Source: Litoditis marina (lineage: Eukaryota > Nematoda > Chromadorea > Rhabditida > Rhabditidae). Taken from it: a stretch of 64,000 nt of DNA. The notes under the pieces are model-generated. The model was not told where the DNA came from. It did no database searches and saw nothing but the letters and a program-made list of their open reading frames with translations. How positions within the stretch are numbered: the stretch's first letter is position 1; every line of letters begins with the position of its first letter. Shown here in pieces: positions 20,344 to 33,300 of the stretch. The stretch spans positions 5,146,001 through 5,210,000 of the forward strand of contig OZ038435.1 in the NCBI GenBank assembly GCA_964036275.1, given 5' to 3'. The translations under genes were made by a program, and so were the position numbers.

Positions 20344-22877
20344 ATGCTCCGTACTCTCCTTTTGACCAGCCTTTTCTGCGCATCAGTTGTTTTGGTGAGT
20401 GCAAAAATTGTTGTATGATCAGTCCCAAAGTACAAATATTCATGTGTGTGCACATAAGATAAATATGTAAGCAGGTTTCGTGAAATCTGGATTCAAAATA
20501 TTTCTTACCTAACTTTTTGTATACTCTATCATGAATGGAAAAAAAACGATAGTTGAAAGAAGAGAAGAAATAAATCGTTTTCCCTCCATTTCAGACTTTT
20601 CCAATAGTTCTTTGAATGATAGTTTTTCATCAAGTCGTACATTAATGACAGCAGGTTCTGGTTTTCAGCTTCACTTCACGTTCTATGTATTTCATAACGT
20701 GACCTCGATGATATTTCAGGCATGTTCCCCAACCGGTACAGCAGAGGTAGCCACATCGGAAACCACTACTGCTCCAAATGCAGCTGGTGCAGGTGAATTA
20801 GAGATAAAGAGAAAAGAAATAAGGAGAAAGAAAGAGAGGGAACAATTGATGAAAAACAAGAGGGAATGAGAGGAGAATAAGAGAGACGAAGAAAGAAATA
20901 GAAATATAGACAGAAAAACGAAAGAGAGAGAGGGAGGGGGGAAGATGAAGATAGGTAAATGGAGCGTTTAATAAACCCCGCAGCCCGTCGCCGTCGTTCC
21001 GTGGAGCTCGTCTCCGTGACCATCGTCAGCAACAAGGTCTACGACCCGGAAACAGTCGACACCAACCTGGATGTCATTAGAAAAGTGGTCAGTTTTATTT
21101 TAATACTTTCGTGTACCCCTTTGGCGCACTACCAAGTTTGAGTGCAATTTTTTGCCGAAAAGTCGATAAACACGCCTAGTGCTGAATTAACAATTTTCTA
21201 TTTCTGTCGGTAATGCTGAATAGGGTGTTATAGTTCATTAAATAAGCATTGGGTCTAGGTATGAGGTGGAGGCGTCTACCGCGCGCTGTTTCTGCTATCA
21301 CTACGAAAAAATATCAGAAATACCCTATTGATTTTATTTTCGTAATTAAAGAAGGACGATTATGTGGTCCAATCGCAACGCTTCAGTCCTTCAAACTGAA
21401 ATACATTTTCCAATTGCAGTTTAAAGGACCGTTGACACGGGATTGGTCCACATAATCGTCCTACTTTAACATGGGGAAAAATGTACAATTGCCCCCCCCC
21501 CTCACCTTAAGTCCCCCCCCCCCGTAGTACTATCACCCCCCTCCCAATACGATTTCCTATAGAGAGGGGGGTGATTGTAAATGGGGGGTGATTGTAAATG
21601 GGGGGTAATTGTACAATGTCGACGTTTAACAATTACCCCCCACAATACAAAATGGGGGGTAATAGTACAACCCCGGACCTGTTTAACAATCGCCCCCCAC
21701 TCAATCCAAACCGGCAGTAAAGAAGGACGTTGTACAATCACCCCCTCCCCCCCCCCCCCCCCTAGGGGTGGGGGGCGATTGTACTACGGGTCGGATACCA
21801 ACCTATTTCGGCTCAAGGGGGGGACGATTGTACAATAAACCCTTAACATGAAATGAGAAGGCACGTAAAAAACATGAAAAGTCGTCATTCTTCGTTGTTC
21901 TATTCCCGTCACCGGCCTTACTCATCACTGTTAAACTGTTTTCAATGCCTGGGCATTATTGGTGGTCTAAACTGTTATTAAACTTTGGTACACTTTCAAT
22001 TGTCTTAAACATTGTCTTTAAGTATAATGCTTGTTAATCTTTATTGGAATTGTTTCGGTATAGATTTCGAATAATTGACTTTAGAAGTACTTGAAACTGT
22101 CAAACACAAAACAGTGGAAACAATAGCAATTGTTCACTTTGTCGGCGCTGTTTTCAAAATTAAATGTGTTATTTACGTTGTATGTGAATAAAACTATGTA
22201 ATTAACTACAAGTATATTGCAGATAACTGACTATTCTGCCGAGCAAGGAATCAAATACGACATTGACAACTTGTCTCAGAAGACCGAAAACCAGGGAGGA
22301 AAGTTCGCTGTGACCTACAAGTAAGTTCGGGTTTTGGTGAGAATAAATTGGTGGCTGTTCTCATGAACATTTCGACTGGAGTTGTACACACACAAACGTG
22401 TAGGGAGAAGATGCTCGGGTGAAAGGTGAATCGCCTATTATGCCATATTATGGTACATTAGGCCATTCATTTTTCAACAATGTGGGACCTCACAGTCTGT
22501 GTCATGTGACCTACACAATTCCATAAGGCCTTGCCAAATTACTGTGAAATTTGCACTAATTTGCACTATCGGTAGGCAGTCCTGATCATTCAAACTTTTG
22601 TGTTGGAAAAATCCCTCATATGAAAGTTTTTCAAGATCCTTGAGGAAAACACCATAGTAGTTTTCAACTTACACTGTAAGAAGCCGTATAGATACATCAA
22701 CGATTACCACATATAATACGAATTTTTTAAAGATTTCTTTAGAAATACGATAAAGATAATTTCAGAGTTGACGACAATTGTGAGCGCGTGAAGCGTTTCG
22801 TGAAAGGTGCCAAAGCGTCTCACAACGATGTCCAATACGCCCTCGTCAAGTGTGGCAAACACGTTAGTGTCCTGTAG
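20344..22877 (+). CDS. small secreted protein with tetra-Arg processing site, paralogue 2
   Basis: Exons: 20344-20394, 20720-20792, 20984-21087, 22223-22320 and 22766-22877 (TAG 22875-22877). The phases are identical to paralogue 1. Product about 145 residues: signal peptide MLRTLLLTSLFCASVVL, a short Thr/Ala-rich propeptide (three residues longer than in paralogue 1), ARRRR, then a mature region almost identical to paralogue 1. Visible differences include Lys-to-Glu in DYSAEQG and Glu-to-Lys in RVKRF. Both copies appear functional. Intron 3 holds a TTAA-flanked MITE and a G/C-homopolymer-rich repeat, and intron 2 is GA-rich as in paralogue 1. The family is unknown to me. Confidence 0.85.
21350..21465. 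mobile_element. TTAA-flanked hairpin MITE, copy 1
   Basis: Ends AGAAGGACGATTATGTGGTC and its near reverse complement. TTAA lies immediately outside on both sides (21346-21349 and 21466-21469). The interior arms pair further (AAACTGAAATACATTTTCCAATTGCAGTTT region). The TTAA duplication is typical of piggyBac-type insertion. A second copy is at 40841-40956. Confidence 0.82.
21484..21840. repeat. G/C-homopolymer-rich repeat block
   Basis: Alternating tracts of C and G (7-16 bases) are joined by GATTGTAAAT or GTACAATTA-like linkers on both strands, several forming inverted pairs. The end at 21769-21840 matches 18620-18730. It lies in intron 3 of paralogue 2 and is non-coding. Confidence 0.78.
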
Positions 22878-22952
22878 ACCAGTGTGAACTGTTAAGATTC
22901 TGTATCCACAATTTTGTCGGTGTTTGTATATTTACCAATGGGGAAATGAAGG

Positions 22953-24336
22953 TTATCGTTTGAAACGTGAAATATCAATACATCTCAGTTCGAGGATTGA
23001 CAAATACAGTTCAAGTTTCCAAACAACACTTGGAAAAAGTTGATGCATTCAGTTGACTGACAATCATGCGGAAGACCTTGTTTGAAACGTTGGTTTCCAA
23101 CACACCACAATTTGAACATTGGAAAACCAATAAAACTAATAGAGGAGTTGGCTGTTCAATTTTTCATCCAACCCTTGGGAACGTTTTAATTAGTTAGCGT
23201 TTGCTGACAGTCTCTTCACTATCAATCAAGTACTTGTTGATGTTTGGTGTTTATTTCGAAAAGATTCCAACAACATGAGTTAAAAACGTATTCATAACTG
23301 ACAATTTACAGATCAGGTAAACTGCTATACAAACACTGCTCATCAATGCTATGGTTTTTATATTCCTAGTTTTAGTGTAGGTTTAGTCATAACCGCAACA
23401 ATTTATCAAACTAAAAAAAATTTAAGTTCATCTCATGCTTCAACTTTCCAATGTATTCATATTGTGCATGTTATTCTAAATCAAATGACAATACATCATT
23501 CCGTTCTACATTTTTCAATTTTCGTAAACATTTCCAGCTAACCTCGCACGTCAGCTTGATTACAATACGTATAACGAGTTCGTAAATGAGAACAGGTGCA
23601 AGTTTTCATTTTCACAAAACCTATTATACAGAGACCAACGACTCGACACCGTAGCAAATTCGTTTACTGAACAAATATCATCTTTGATCAGGCGAACTCT
23701 TTATTTAACCCGGTATTTTGTTAACCCTAGCAGTTAACCATTAACCGGGTTACCTGGCGGCGTAGCAATCTCCACAATCCTCATGAGCTATTAGCACGAG
23801 TTTTTCATGAGATTCTATTGATATCTATGCTACTACGTTAAGAGTTCACGTAGCTGATGAGGTATCTCATGAGAAACTCATATGAACTTCTCATGAGATT
23901 GAACGGTTTGCTACGCCGCCTGGTTAACCCTTTAGTTAACCCCCTGTCAACCCTAAATTGCCCCCAAAAGACATTGTGAACGAGGGTTAACAGGGTTATT
24001 ACTGGTTAACTGTTCGAAATACCGGGTTCCTTGTGGAATTGGCCCTTTGATCATGAAAAGTTTTCGTGATAATTTTATGAGAAACTATTCGGTATCAACC
24101 ATCCGCCTTCTTTTAATTTGTTATCAGATACATACAATGTTATTATGTGCAAAAGTAGTTCCTGTATATCCCATGAGATGCACTCACGGAAGGGGAGCTC
24201 GTGAGTAAAAGTCACTGAGCTTTTCTTTAAACCATGAGATTACTGGGAAATTTTCGAATGTCATTATTGCACAATTCGTCTTCGAATGAAAATGGGATTC
24301 CTAGGTTATCGGAGCAAATAACTTGATTTTTAGACC
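22953..24336. other. gene-less stretch before the srh gene
   Basis: Contains the repeated 3' flank of the secreted-protein unit (about 23077-23170) and a nested inverted-repeat element at 23707-24028. No exon seen. Confidence 0.5.
23707..24028. mobile_element. inverted-repeat element with a second element nested inside
   Basis: Outer ends AACCCGGTATTT (23707) and AAATACCGGGTT (to 24028) are inverted and flank GTTAACC-rich arms. Inside, GGCGGCGTAGCAA (from 23756) and TTGCTACGCCGCC (to 23920) bound a separate element. Its interior (CTCATGAGCTATT..., CATGAGATTCTATTGAT) resembles 31300-31400. The outer arms resume after the inner element. Confidence 0.75.
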
Positions 24337-27300
24337 ATGATCTATTGTGCAGAGCTTCCGATCTCCCCATCTATATTCATGAACATGATGGACTATTTGG
24401 CTTTCATTTCGCTACCGCTGAACGTTTTCGCTGGATATATTATTGGTAGGTTGCTTCAGAGTATGAAATCTAAAAAAAATCCCGGCACCTTTATCCCATC
24501 CTGCGTCTCTCGCATCGTACACTATTTCGCGAAACTTCGAAAAACACAGGTTGAGTAAACTCTATCCGGATATGTCTCTGTGTCACTATGATCATTACAA
24601 CCTTTGTTATTTCAGTGTTCCATTCAAAGCAGCTTGCCACTTACAAGTGGTATCTTCTGTACTATCATGTTTGTTGTTCTATTTTGGATTTCGAGCTGAG
24701 CACAGTCACGGTGGGCTTTTAGTTTTGGTGAAACATTCCATAGAAATGGAAACATTTCCATTAACCGCTATTCAGTTTGATTATCAGAACAAAAGGCAAC
24801 CTTGCGTTTGGTCGATCACAACACTAATAACAGTCACCGTAGCGAAGTCATGCAAAAAATGAGCCTACCCTAACCAGGAGCCAAATCACATTCTGGCCAC
24901 TTGGTGGCTGAATTTCTATGTATGAGCATAGTATGACCATAACCTAGGTAAGGTAGTTCAACTCAAGAGCAACATTTGAATAAGAGTTTTCTACGTTACG
25001 GTGCCAGATCTGAAAAGAGAATGAGTAACTATATTCCCAAAACGCCAGAGAGAAGGGAGCGTCAAACTTCTTCTCTATCAACCACACAATTCAATATGTG
25101 CAATGCCGTGACTGTCTTCAAGGCGCCATTCGTGTTTCTTCCTTTTCCCATGGGCTATCCGAGAGGTTACTTATCGTATTATTTGAATATTAATACACAT
25201 TATCTCGTCGTTATTGTCTTCGATACTATCATAGTTGTCATCTGTTCGATATGGTGTATGTTCTTTTACAGATTTCAGGTAGTTTTTTTTGTTTCTCCAC
25301 CCGCGACAGCACTCAATCGACTTTTCTCGTTTCTCTCAGAAACAAAAAAAAACAAAAAAAAACTTTCGTTTCTCTCAGATTTTTAAAGAGATCAATCGCC
25401 AGCAGCAGCGAAATATGAAGTCCGTAAGTACATGGATTGATTTATAGTTGGAACATGCTGAAATTTCCGAACTTTGATCAAAAGACATTGAAACTACAAA
25501 CACAGAGTAACAGAGCAAGCTACATCATATTTGCATGATTTGGAGTATCAGTAAGAATGGAACAATCTATAGGAAGTGATAAAATATTCATTGTAGTTTT
25601 ATCTCGAACTTAAGAATTTCAACTGAAGAGGGTATCATCTACAAGCACAAGGCAACATACATCATGTCGGCTTGCTGTTGAATGTGCGAACCGTATATAT
25701 TGTAAGTCAAATGCACGATCACGTGAAACGTGTCAAACACAGCAGAAATCATAAAAGTGCGCGATTCCTCATTAGAGTGCTCAGGTTACGTCACTATACA
25801 AATACGGTTTCGTCTTTCAGATGGTTCTATCGAAATCGCATCCATTGAGGTTCGGAGAAAACCGGCGTCTCGTCTGTATTGCAGTCGTCTATGCAATCGT
25901 GGCAATTCCAGCCGCCACATTGGTTTCACTTGTGAAATATGATTTCGAGTACGCAGCCAAATATTACTCTGAGGTTGGAATTGCTTGACAATGAACTGTG
26001 CACCGAGGTTTACATATTCAATGTATGTAGCTATTTTAGCTGGTCATTTTCTTCCAGGTGAAACTCTTGTGAATCACGCGTTCACACGCCTTGACTTGTT
26101 TCCGGTAACATACGCATTGCACACACCTTTTTGTTCATAGTTGTTCCTCAAAGAAGCGTGGTGGTATATTGTATATTTCACTTCGTGCTGTGTATAACAT
26201 GTATTTACACTTGATCAACTAAGCTGCCACTGGTCCATTCAGACAGAACCTGGGGGAGTTACAGGGGTACTTAAAGGGACCGTTCCTCTTTAATTTGGGG
26301 GTTTGAGCTAACTAGTTCGACATTGTTCACATTAAAAAACCAAAATCATTCATATAAGTGTCAACTTCCTGTCTTGCTCCGTGTTCTCAAAAATGCGGCG
26401 GGACCACGCGCACGTACATACACCGCCGAGTTCACCTACGTACAAAACTTTCAAAATGCCTACAAAATTACAAAACCATGTTCAAAATATGGCCAAAATT
26501 ACCAATAATAAATCTGTGAAGAAAGATTTGTAAATATCGTGAAAACTACAAAGCAGTGATAGATTAAGGATTGCTGCCTGTTGGCTTCCATTTTGCTCCG
26601 TAATAGTGCGGTTTTTTGAACTCTCTATGAACTTTCATCTCAAAACAGAATAAATGACTTTTTTCATTTTCCAAAAATTACCTACATTGCACATTATAGA
26701 GGTACGGTCTGGGGGCGCGGTTTACGAAAAACAGGCAGTTAAAAGGGGACCACATAATCTGGCACTTAGAGAGGTACATAAAAGGGACTAAGAGAAGGAG
26801 GGCGAGCGCATTCTGCGTGCCATGACAAAACATTTCCATCGTGGGCAACAGTTACTGTGTTTTGTATCGCACATTTGCGGTGAGTTCGAATCCGCGAAAA
26901 GTTTTGCATTGAACTCAAAAGTAGGAAATCTGAGATTTAGAGGTGTAGTTAGAGGGGTGTTAGTTACCGCAACGCGCTGGCCCTAACTTCCCACGGCTAA
27001 GTCACAAACTTTCTACGGCCAACTCTCCCGACATTTGTCATATAATTTGGTATCGTGCGCTGCGCGGAGCGCGGCGCAGATTAGTTTTTGTTCTCAACTA
27101 TGCAGACGTATTGAGAAGTTTTTTGCCGGTTTTTTGTTATTTGTGAACCATTTTCCGAGAAACTTGCCGTGAGCGTTTAAAGGGCATACATCTATGAGAT
27201 TTGTTAGTTTGAGTTCAAAATGACTCAGTTGACGTGAGTTGGAAGGGTAAACGTCTCGCAAAAATGACTTCCGTAACGGGGCGGCGGCGGCAGCGGCGGC

Positions 27301-30300
27301 TACAAAAAATGTTCGGCCTCCTTTCTGGGCACAGCTTCGCTCGCAATGGAAGTTTTTGAACATGGTTTACACTGTTGTGAAGCGAATAACACGTTGGGGT
27401 ATACGTATTTTCTAGTCATAGTTGTAAGTGTTATTTTAAGGATGAGAGGGCCTTAAATAGTCTCAGGAAAGTTTCTAAATCGACCGGTTTTGAGAGAATG
27501 GAAATGAAAAAAGGAGAATCACGTGAAATTGATTCCTAAACTTCTCAGCTCGGAACTCGGTTGCGCGTACAGCCTAGTTTTCATTTGCATTCACGTGTCT
27601 GAGTGGCACAGTGGATACAATTTCTGTTCTAGTGAAAACGGATCGAGGTTCGACTCCCGCCTCGAGCGGAAACATTTGCAGTAATCTGCTAGTATAATTT
27701 CGAGTTATCCTAATGCTCAATGCTGTGTCAAACTTAATCAAAAATGACGTGCATTATTTTCACATGGTTATATATTATTTTGATAAGAGTTTCTCCGTAA
27801 CTATAGAAAAAGACACTACGTGTCCATTCAGGTATCCTATCAGTTTCCATCATGGTATAGTTCCTACTGGTTGGTAGACGGAGTCTCTCTTCGTTGCCCT
27901 GTTTCCAAGATCCCCACACTACGTGTCCATTCAGGTATCCTATCAGTTTCCATCATGGTCTAGTTCCTACTGGTTGGTAGACGGAGTCTCTCTTCGTTGC
28001 CCTGTTTCCAAGATCCCCACACTACGTGTCCATTCAGGTATCCTATCAGTTTCCATCATGGTCTAGTCCCTACTGGTCGGTAGTCGGAGTCTCTCTTCGT
28101 TGCCCTGTTTCCAAGATCCCCACACTACGTGTCCATTCAGGTATCCGGGTTGATGGACGTGAAGGAAAACCCGGGCCACGCGCGACTGGGAATCGCTGGT
28201 CCGTATTCCCAACAGGAATGCATGTTTCACAAGCAGTTCTCTCCCCCTCCCTCCAAGAAGTTACTCGCATGTCACTGGATCAATGCCATAAGAGCATTCG
28301 ATAGTCCACCATGAAGTCTTCTATGAAGGAAAGGGACCAATACCTCAGAAGAAGCTGCTGCTACAAAGATCTGTGATATGTATGATGATCACCGCCTCGG
28401 AACGAAGCGAAGTGAATGAATAAATAGAAATAGAAAATAGAAATAGTATAAAAACGAGTGTCAAGAAAGAAAAGATTAGTTTTAGAGATAACATAAACAA
28501 AAAAATAAAACAGGTCCAATAAACGGATATTAAGAGAGAAAGGCTAATCTCGCTTGGTTGAAAATTACACAAATTATCACAAATATTACTCAGTACCGAT
28601 GATGAAACCTCTGAATACAGTACACGAAAATCCAGCTAGATTTTTGCCATATTTCAAATGAGCGAGCTTGGTTTATTGGACCTGTTTTATATTTTTTGTT
28701 TATGTGATCTCTAAAACTAATCTTTACTTTCTTGACAATCGTTTTTTATACTAATAGCGTCTGCGCCTCCCGTATGCGTTCGGGAGTGTTTCGCGAGGCT
28801 CCCATAATGCGGTAATTTTACAAATTCGGCACGCAGTATATTTGATTCAATCTAAAACGCAACACGGATGAAACATTTAGCTAAACGTAGATAAAACACG
28901 AACAACACAATATTTTCAGAACTATTCCTGTGCCAAACCTTTGGTGTATTTGCCCAGAATGGCAATTTATTTGTACGAGGATGTTAAGGTGAGCTTCCAC
29001 ATCAATCCTACCATATTATCGGCTTATCCCGGCGACTAGAATTGCGAAGCACATCCTCCGATCAGCGCTTTTCTTAATCCGGGTTCATACTTTGTTGCGA
29101 TTGTTCTACGTTGGCGTAAAAAGTAACACGTTTTTCACGTGAGTCTAAACGCATATTTTCTCCGGTATTGACGCAGGTGTAGAACGCCCGCGAAAGGTAA
29201 TAAAAACCTGCCTGAGTTTGTCCAATGAAATTAATATGATCATGAGACATCGAGTTTCTTGAATTCGTGTTTATTGCGTTCTATCAAAAAAAACCTAGTT
29301 TCTAGATTGGCTTCAATAATTCTATTGTTTTTCAGATGCTACTGTATCTGCTTACTGCACTTATAGTAACAATTTTCGGTTCAGTCTTTGTTCTCATATT
29401 TGAATCATTTCGTACACTTCGTTACAACTTATCTCATCTCTCCCCAGCAACACGCAGAATGCAACGAAAATTTCTCGTTTCTCTTTGTATGCAGGTAGGG
29501 AAATGCTTGGAAAGTTACGAACAATTACAGTAGTTTTCGACGAAATAATAGCAAAGAATCTGAATTCGCGTTTAACCCTTCGGAATACGTGGCACTCCAA
29601 CTTCGTGGCACTTCGTGGCTCATTGGAGATAGGGAAGAAAAAATAGACTGTATAGTAGGTAAAGTTTATTCTAATACGCGCTCAATGTGAAATTTGCGGT
29701 GTGTTTTGCACAATTGAAAGAATGAATGTACCGTGAAGTTGATACGACAATTATGAAGGCACAGATAGAAAACATTTTCTGAAAACATCATTGAAAAGTG
29801 AGGTAAAATATAAGACGCTCCAATCTAAATGGTTTTCATTTTAGATAATTTCTTGGAAAACCTCAAAATAGTGTGCATCATCAGACTTTTCCGATATTTT
29901 TTCTGAAATGTCCAATTCTTCTAATTCTTGTGTCGCTCTCATTTGGAGCGCAGATAAAACTACCAAATATTTGTATGTTTCGAAATCCTCTGCCACAATT
30001 ATTTCCCATTCAGAACATTGTAACACACGTTTTCGCAGTTGAAAGCAGTGTGAAAAAATGTGCCCAAAAAATTGTAGTGTGAAAAATTGTGCCCAAAAAA
30101 TTGAAGTGTGGAAAATATTGCCCAAAAAATGGAAGTGTGAAAAATTGTGACACATTTGTTTCTCTAAAGAGAGGTACTTTGCACTTCATATGTCTCTCGA
30201 AAGTGCTGTGATACTCTTTGACACAGCTCTCAATGATCCGTATCTTGTTATGGTTTCAAATCCTGCGGATCTGTCTCGGCTGTTCTTTCTCTGCGTCTCT

Positions 30301-33300
30301 TTCTCTAATAGGGCGATGCTCTCGATGCGCGCTCGTTTCTCTGCGTCTCATTGCTCTAATCGCCAATACTAGATACGGCGCAGTCAGGGGGGTATGGAAG
30401 GAAACATTTGAATCGCGCGAGTGGTTCAGTAATAACCTCTCTCTCTCTGGAACATGTACAATATTTGAAAAAGTGAAAAATTGAGGCACAATGATTGTAA
30501 GTGTAAAAAATTGTGCCAAAAAAAATTGAAGTGTAAAAAATTGTGCCCAAAAAATTGAAGTGTGAAAAATTGTGACACAATTTTTTGAGAGAATTGTGAA
30601 AACTGCAACTTTTTGTGACACACTTTTTTTCATATTCCTGAATCGGGACACAGCGATTTGATCGTTTGATTTTTAGTTAAAACTTCAAACAAATGGGGAC
30701 TACCCGATGTCCAATCAGAAATAATTTAAAGAAGTGATAATTCTCCGATGGTTAAAAGTCTCATCCTAAAAATTTCATGAAATCACTAAGATTTCCTGAT
30801 TTCCGAAACCATTTAGATTGGAGCGTCTTATATGTTGACATAGAGCGTGCTCCAAGTTTCTGAATTTCAAATACCATTTCCAATTGAAACCACCAAACTT
30901 TCCATCTCTTTGTGGAATTAAGTTTAGTAACAATAAGTGTTGATCAACAATCTCAAATCTAACACTGGTGAAGTATCCCGTTGACAACTTCCTTTTTTCA
31001 TTTGAGAATTGTGTTCAGAAGTTTGACACCTACCTTGCTGAACGATTCCGATTCCAGGTGGGGTTCCCTCTTCTCTGCATTGTTACCCCAGCACTACTCA
31101 TATTCCATACCGTGCTGACTATGAATTTCAATTTTCCAAGAGGTACGTTATGGTTCTCCTCACAAACCTCGGGCGGCTCCAGAAGCGAGAGAGCATGAGG
31201 GTCAATGAGGCCGCAGATAGTCTGAGGAGGTACTCAAACAGTCTTGTTCCATGGTCTTTGTATAATCATGATCATTCCCACTGAGACTTGAGATCTCTCA
31301 TGAGCTATTCGCATGAGCTTCGCATGAGATTTTATTGATTGCCATGCTATATTTCATGAGAAACGCATATAAACTTCTCGTGCGATTGGAGGATTGTTAG
31401 CCGCCAGAACTTTCTCTCATTTCTACTCACTTTTACAGTTGGATCCGATCTGCTTTTTTTCTGTTTTTGTGCTCATGGAACTGTTTCCACCACAACAACA
31501 CTAGCTCTCCACGAGCCTTATAGGAAATATATCGCGGAGCTAATCATCCGTGAGTAGAGGGGTTTTTTAACGTTACGTTACGTTACGTTACGTTACGTTA
31601 CGTTACGTTACGTTACGTTACGTTACGTTACGTTACGTTACGTTACGTTACGTTACGTTACGTTACGTTATGTTACGTTACGTTACGTTACGTTACGTTA
31701 CGTTACGTTATGTTACGTTACGTTACGTTATGTTACGTTACGTTGCGTTATGTTACGTTACGTTGCGTTATGTTACGTTACGTTACGTTATGTTACGTTA
31801 CGTTACGTTATGTTACGTTACGTTATGGTACGTTACGTTACGTTATGGTACGTTACGTTACGTTATGGTACGTTACGTTACGTTACGTTATGTTACGTTA
31901 CGTTATGGTACGTTACGTTACGTTATGGTACGTTACGTTACGTTATGTTACGTTACGTTACGTTATGGTACGTTACGTTACGTTATGGTACGTTACGTTA
32001 CGTTATGGTACGTTACGTTACGTTATGTTACGTTACGTTACGTTATGTTACGTTACGTTACGTTATGTTACGTTACGTTATGTTACGTTACGTTACGTTA
32101 TGTTACGTTACGTTACGTTACGTTATGTTACGTTACGTTACGTTATGTTACGTTACGTTACGTTACGTTACGTTACGTTACGTTACGTTATGTTACGTTA
32201 CGTTACGTTATGTTACGTTACGTTACGTTATGTTACGTTACGTTACGTTATGTTACGTTACGTTACGTTATGTTACGTTACGTTACGTTATGTTACGTTA
32301 CGTTACGTTATGTTACGTTACGTTACGTTACGTTATGTTACGTTACGTTACGTTATGTTACGTTACGTTACGTTATGTTACGTTACGTTACGTTATGTTA
32401 CGTTACGTTACGTTATGTTACGTTACGTTACGTTATGTTACGTTACGTTACGTTATGTTACGTTACGTTACGTTATGTTACGTTACGTTACGTTATGTTA
32501 CGTTATGTTACGTTATGTTACGTTACGTTACGTTATGTTACGTTACGTTACGTTATGTTACGGTACGTTACGTTATGTTACGGTACGTTACGTTATGTTA
32601 CGGTACGTTACGTTATGTTACGTTACGTTACGTTATGTTACGTTACGTTACGTTATGTTACGTTACGTTACGTTATGTTACGTTACGTTACGTTATGTTA
32701 CGTTACGTTACGTTATGTTACGTTACGTTACGTTATGTTACGTTACGTTACGTTATGTTACGTTACGTTACGTTATGTTACGTTACGTTACGTTATGTTA
32801 CGTTACGTTACGTTATGTTACGTTACGTTACGTTATGTTACGTTACGTTACGTTATGTTACGTTACGTTACGTTATGTTACGTTACGTTACGTTATGTTA
32901 CGTTACGTTACGTTATGTTACGTTACGTTACGTTATGTTACGTTACGTTACGTTATGTTACGTTACGTTACGTTATGTTACGTTACGTTACGTTATGTTA
33001 CGTTACGTTACGTTATGTTACGTTACGTTACGTTATGTTACGTTACGTTACGTTATGTTACGTTACGTTACGTTATGTTACGTTACGTTACGTTATGTTA
33101 CGTTACGTTACGTTATGTTACGTTACGTTACGTTATGTTACGTTACGTTACGTTATGTTACGTTACGTTACGTTATGTTACGTTACGTTACGTTATGTTA
33201 CGTTACGTTACGTTATGTTACGTTACGTTACGTTATGTTACGTTACGTTACGTTACGTTATCGGCTTGTTTCTAATGTGAGTTTTGTAATGTTCCTATGT

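Larger units (their letters stand above)
29808..30833. mobile_element. 1.03-kb element with exact 28-bp terminal inverted repeats
   Basis: 29808-29835 (ATATAAGACGCTCCAATCTA...) is the exact reverse complement of 30806-30833. The interior has no credible ORF and contains two blocks of a ~31-bp minisatellite. In srh intron 7. Confidence 0.85.

Noticed and set aside
27094..27363. Minus-strand ORF with an alanine run
   Set aside because: The Ala run comes from a short GCC/GCG repeat; no splice structure, and it sits in an srh intron.
27595..27672. tRNA gene
   Set aside because: A and B boxes are present but acceptor and T stems do not pair; same reasoning for 40189, 48249 and 52695.
27814..28142. 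CRISPR-like array
   Set aside because: Units of 103 bp are contiguous with no unique spacers, and the context is a eukaryotic intron.
31567..33260. Interstitial telomere
   Set aside because: The unit is CGTTA, not the nematode TTAGGC, and it lies precisely between a splice donor and acceptor.
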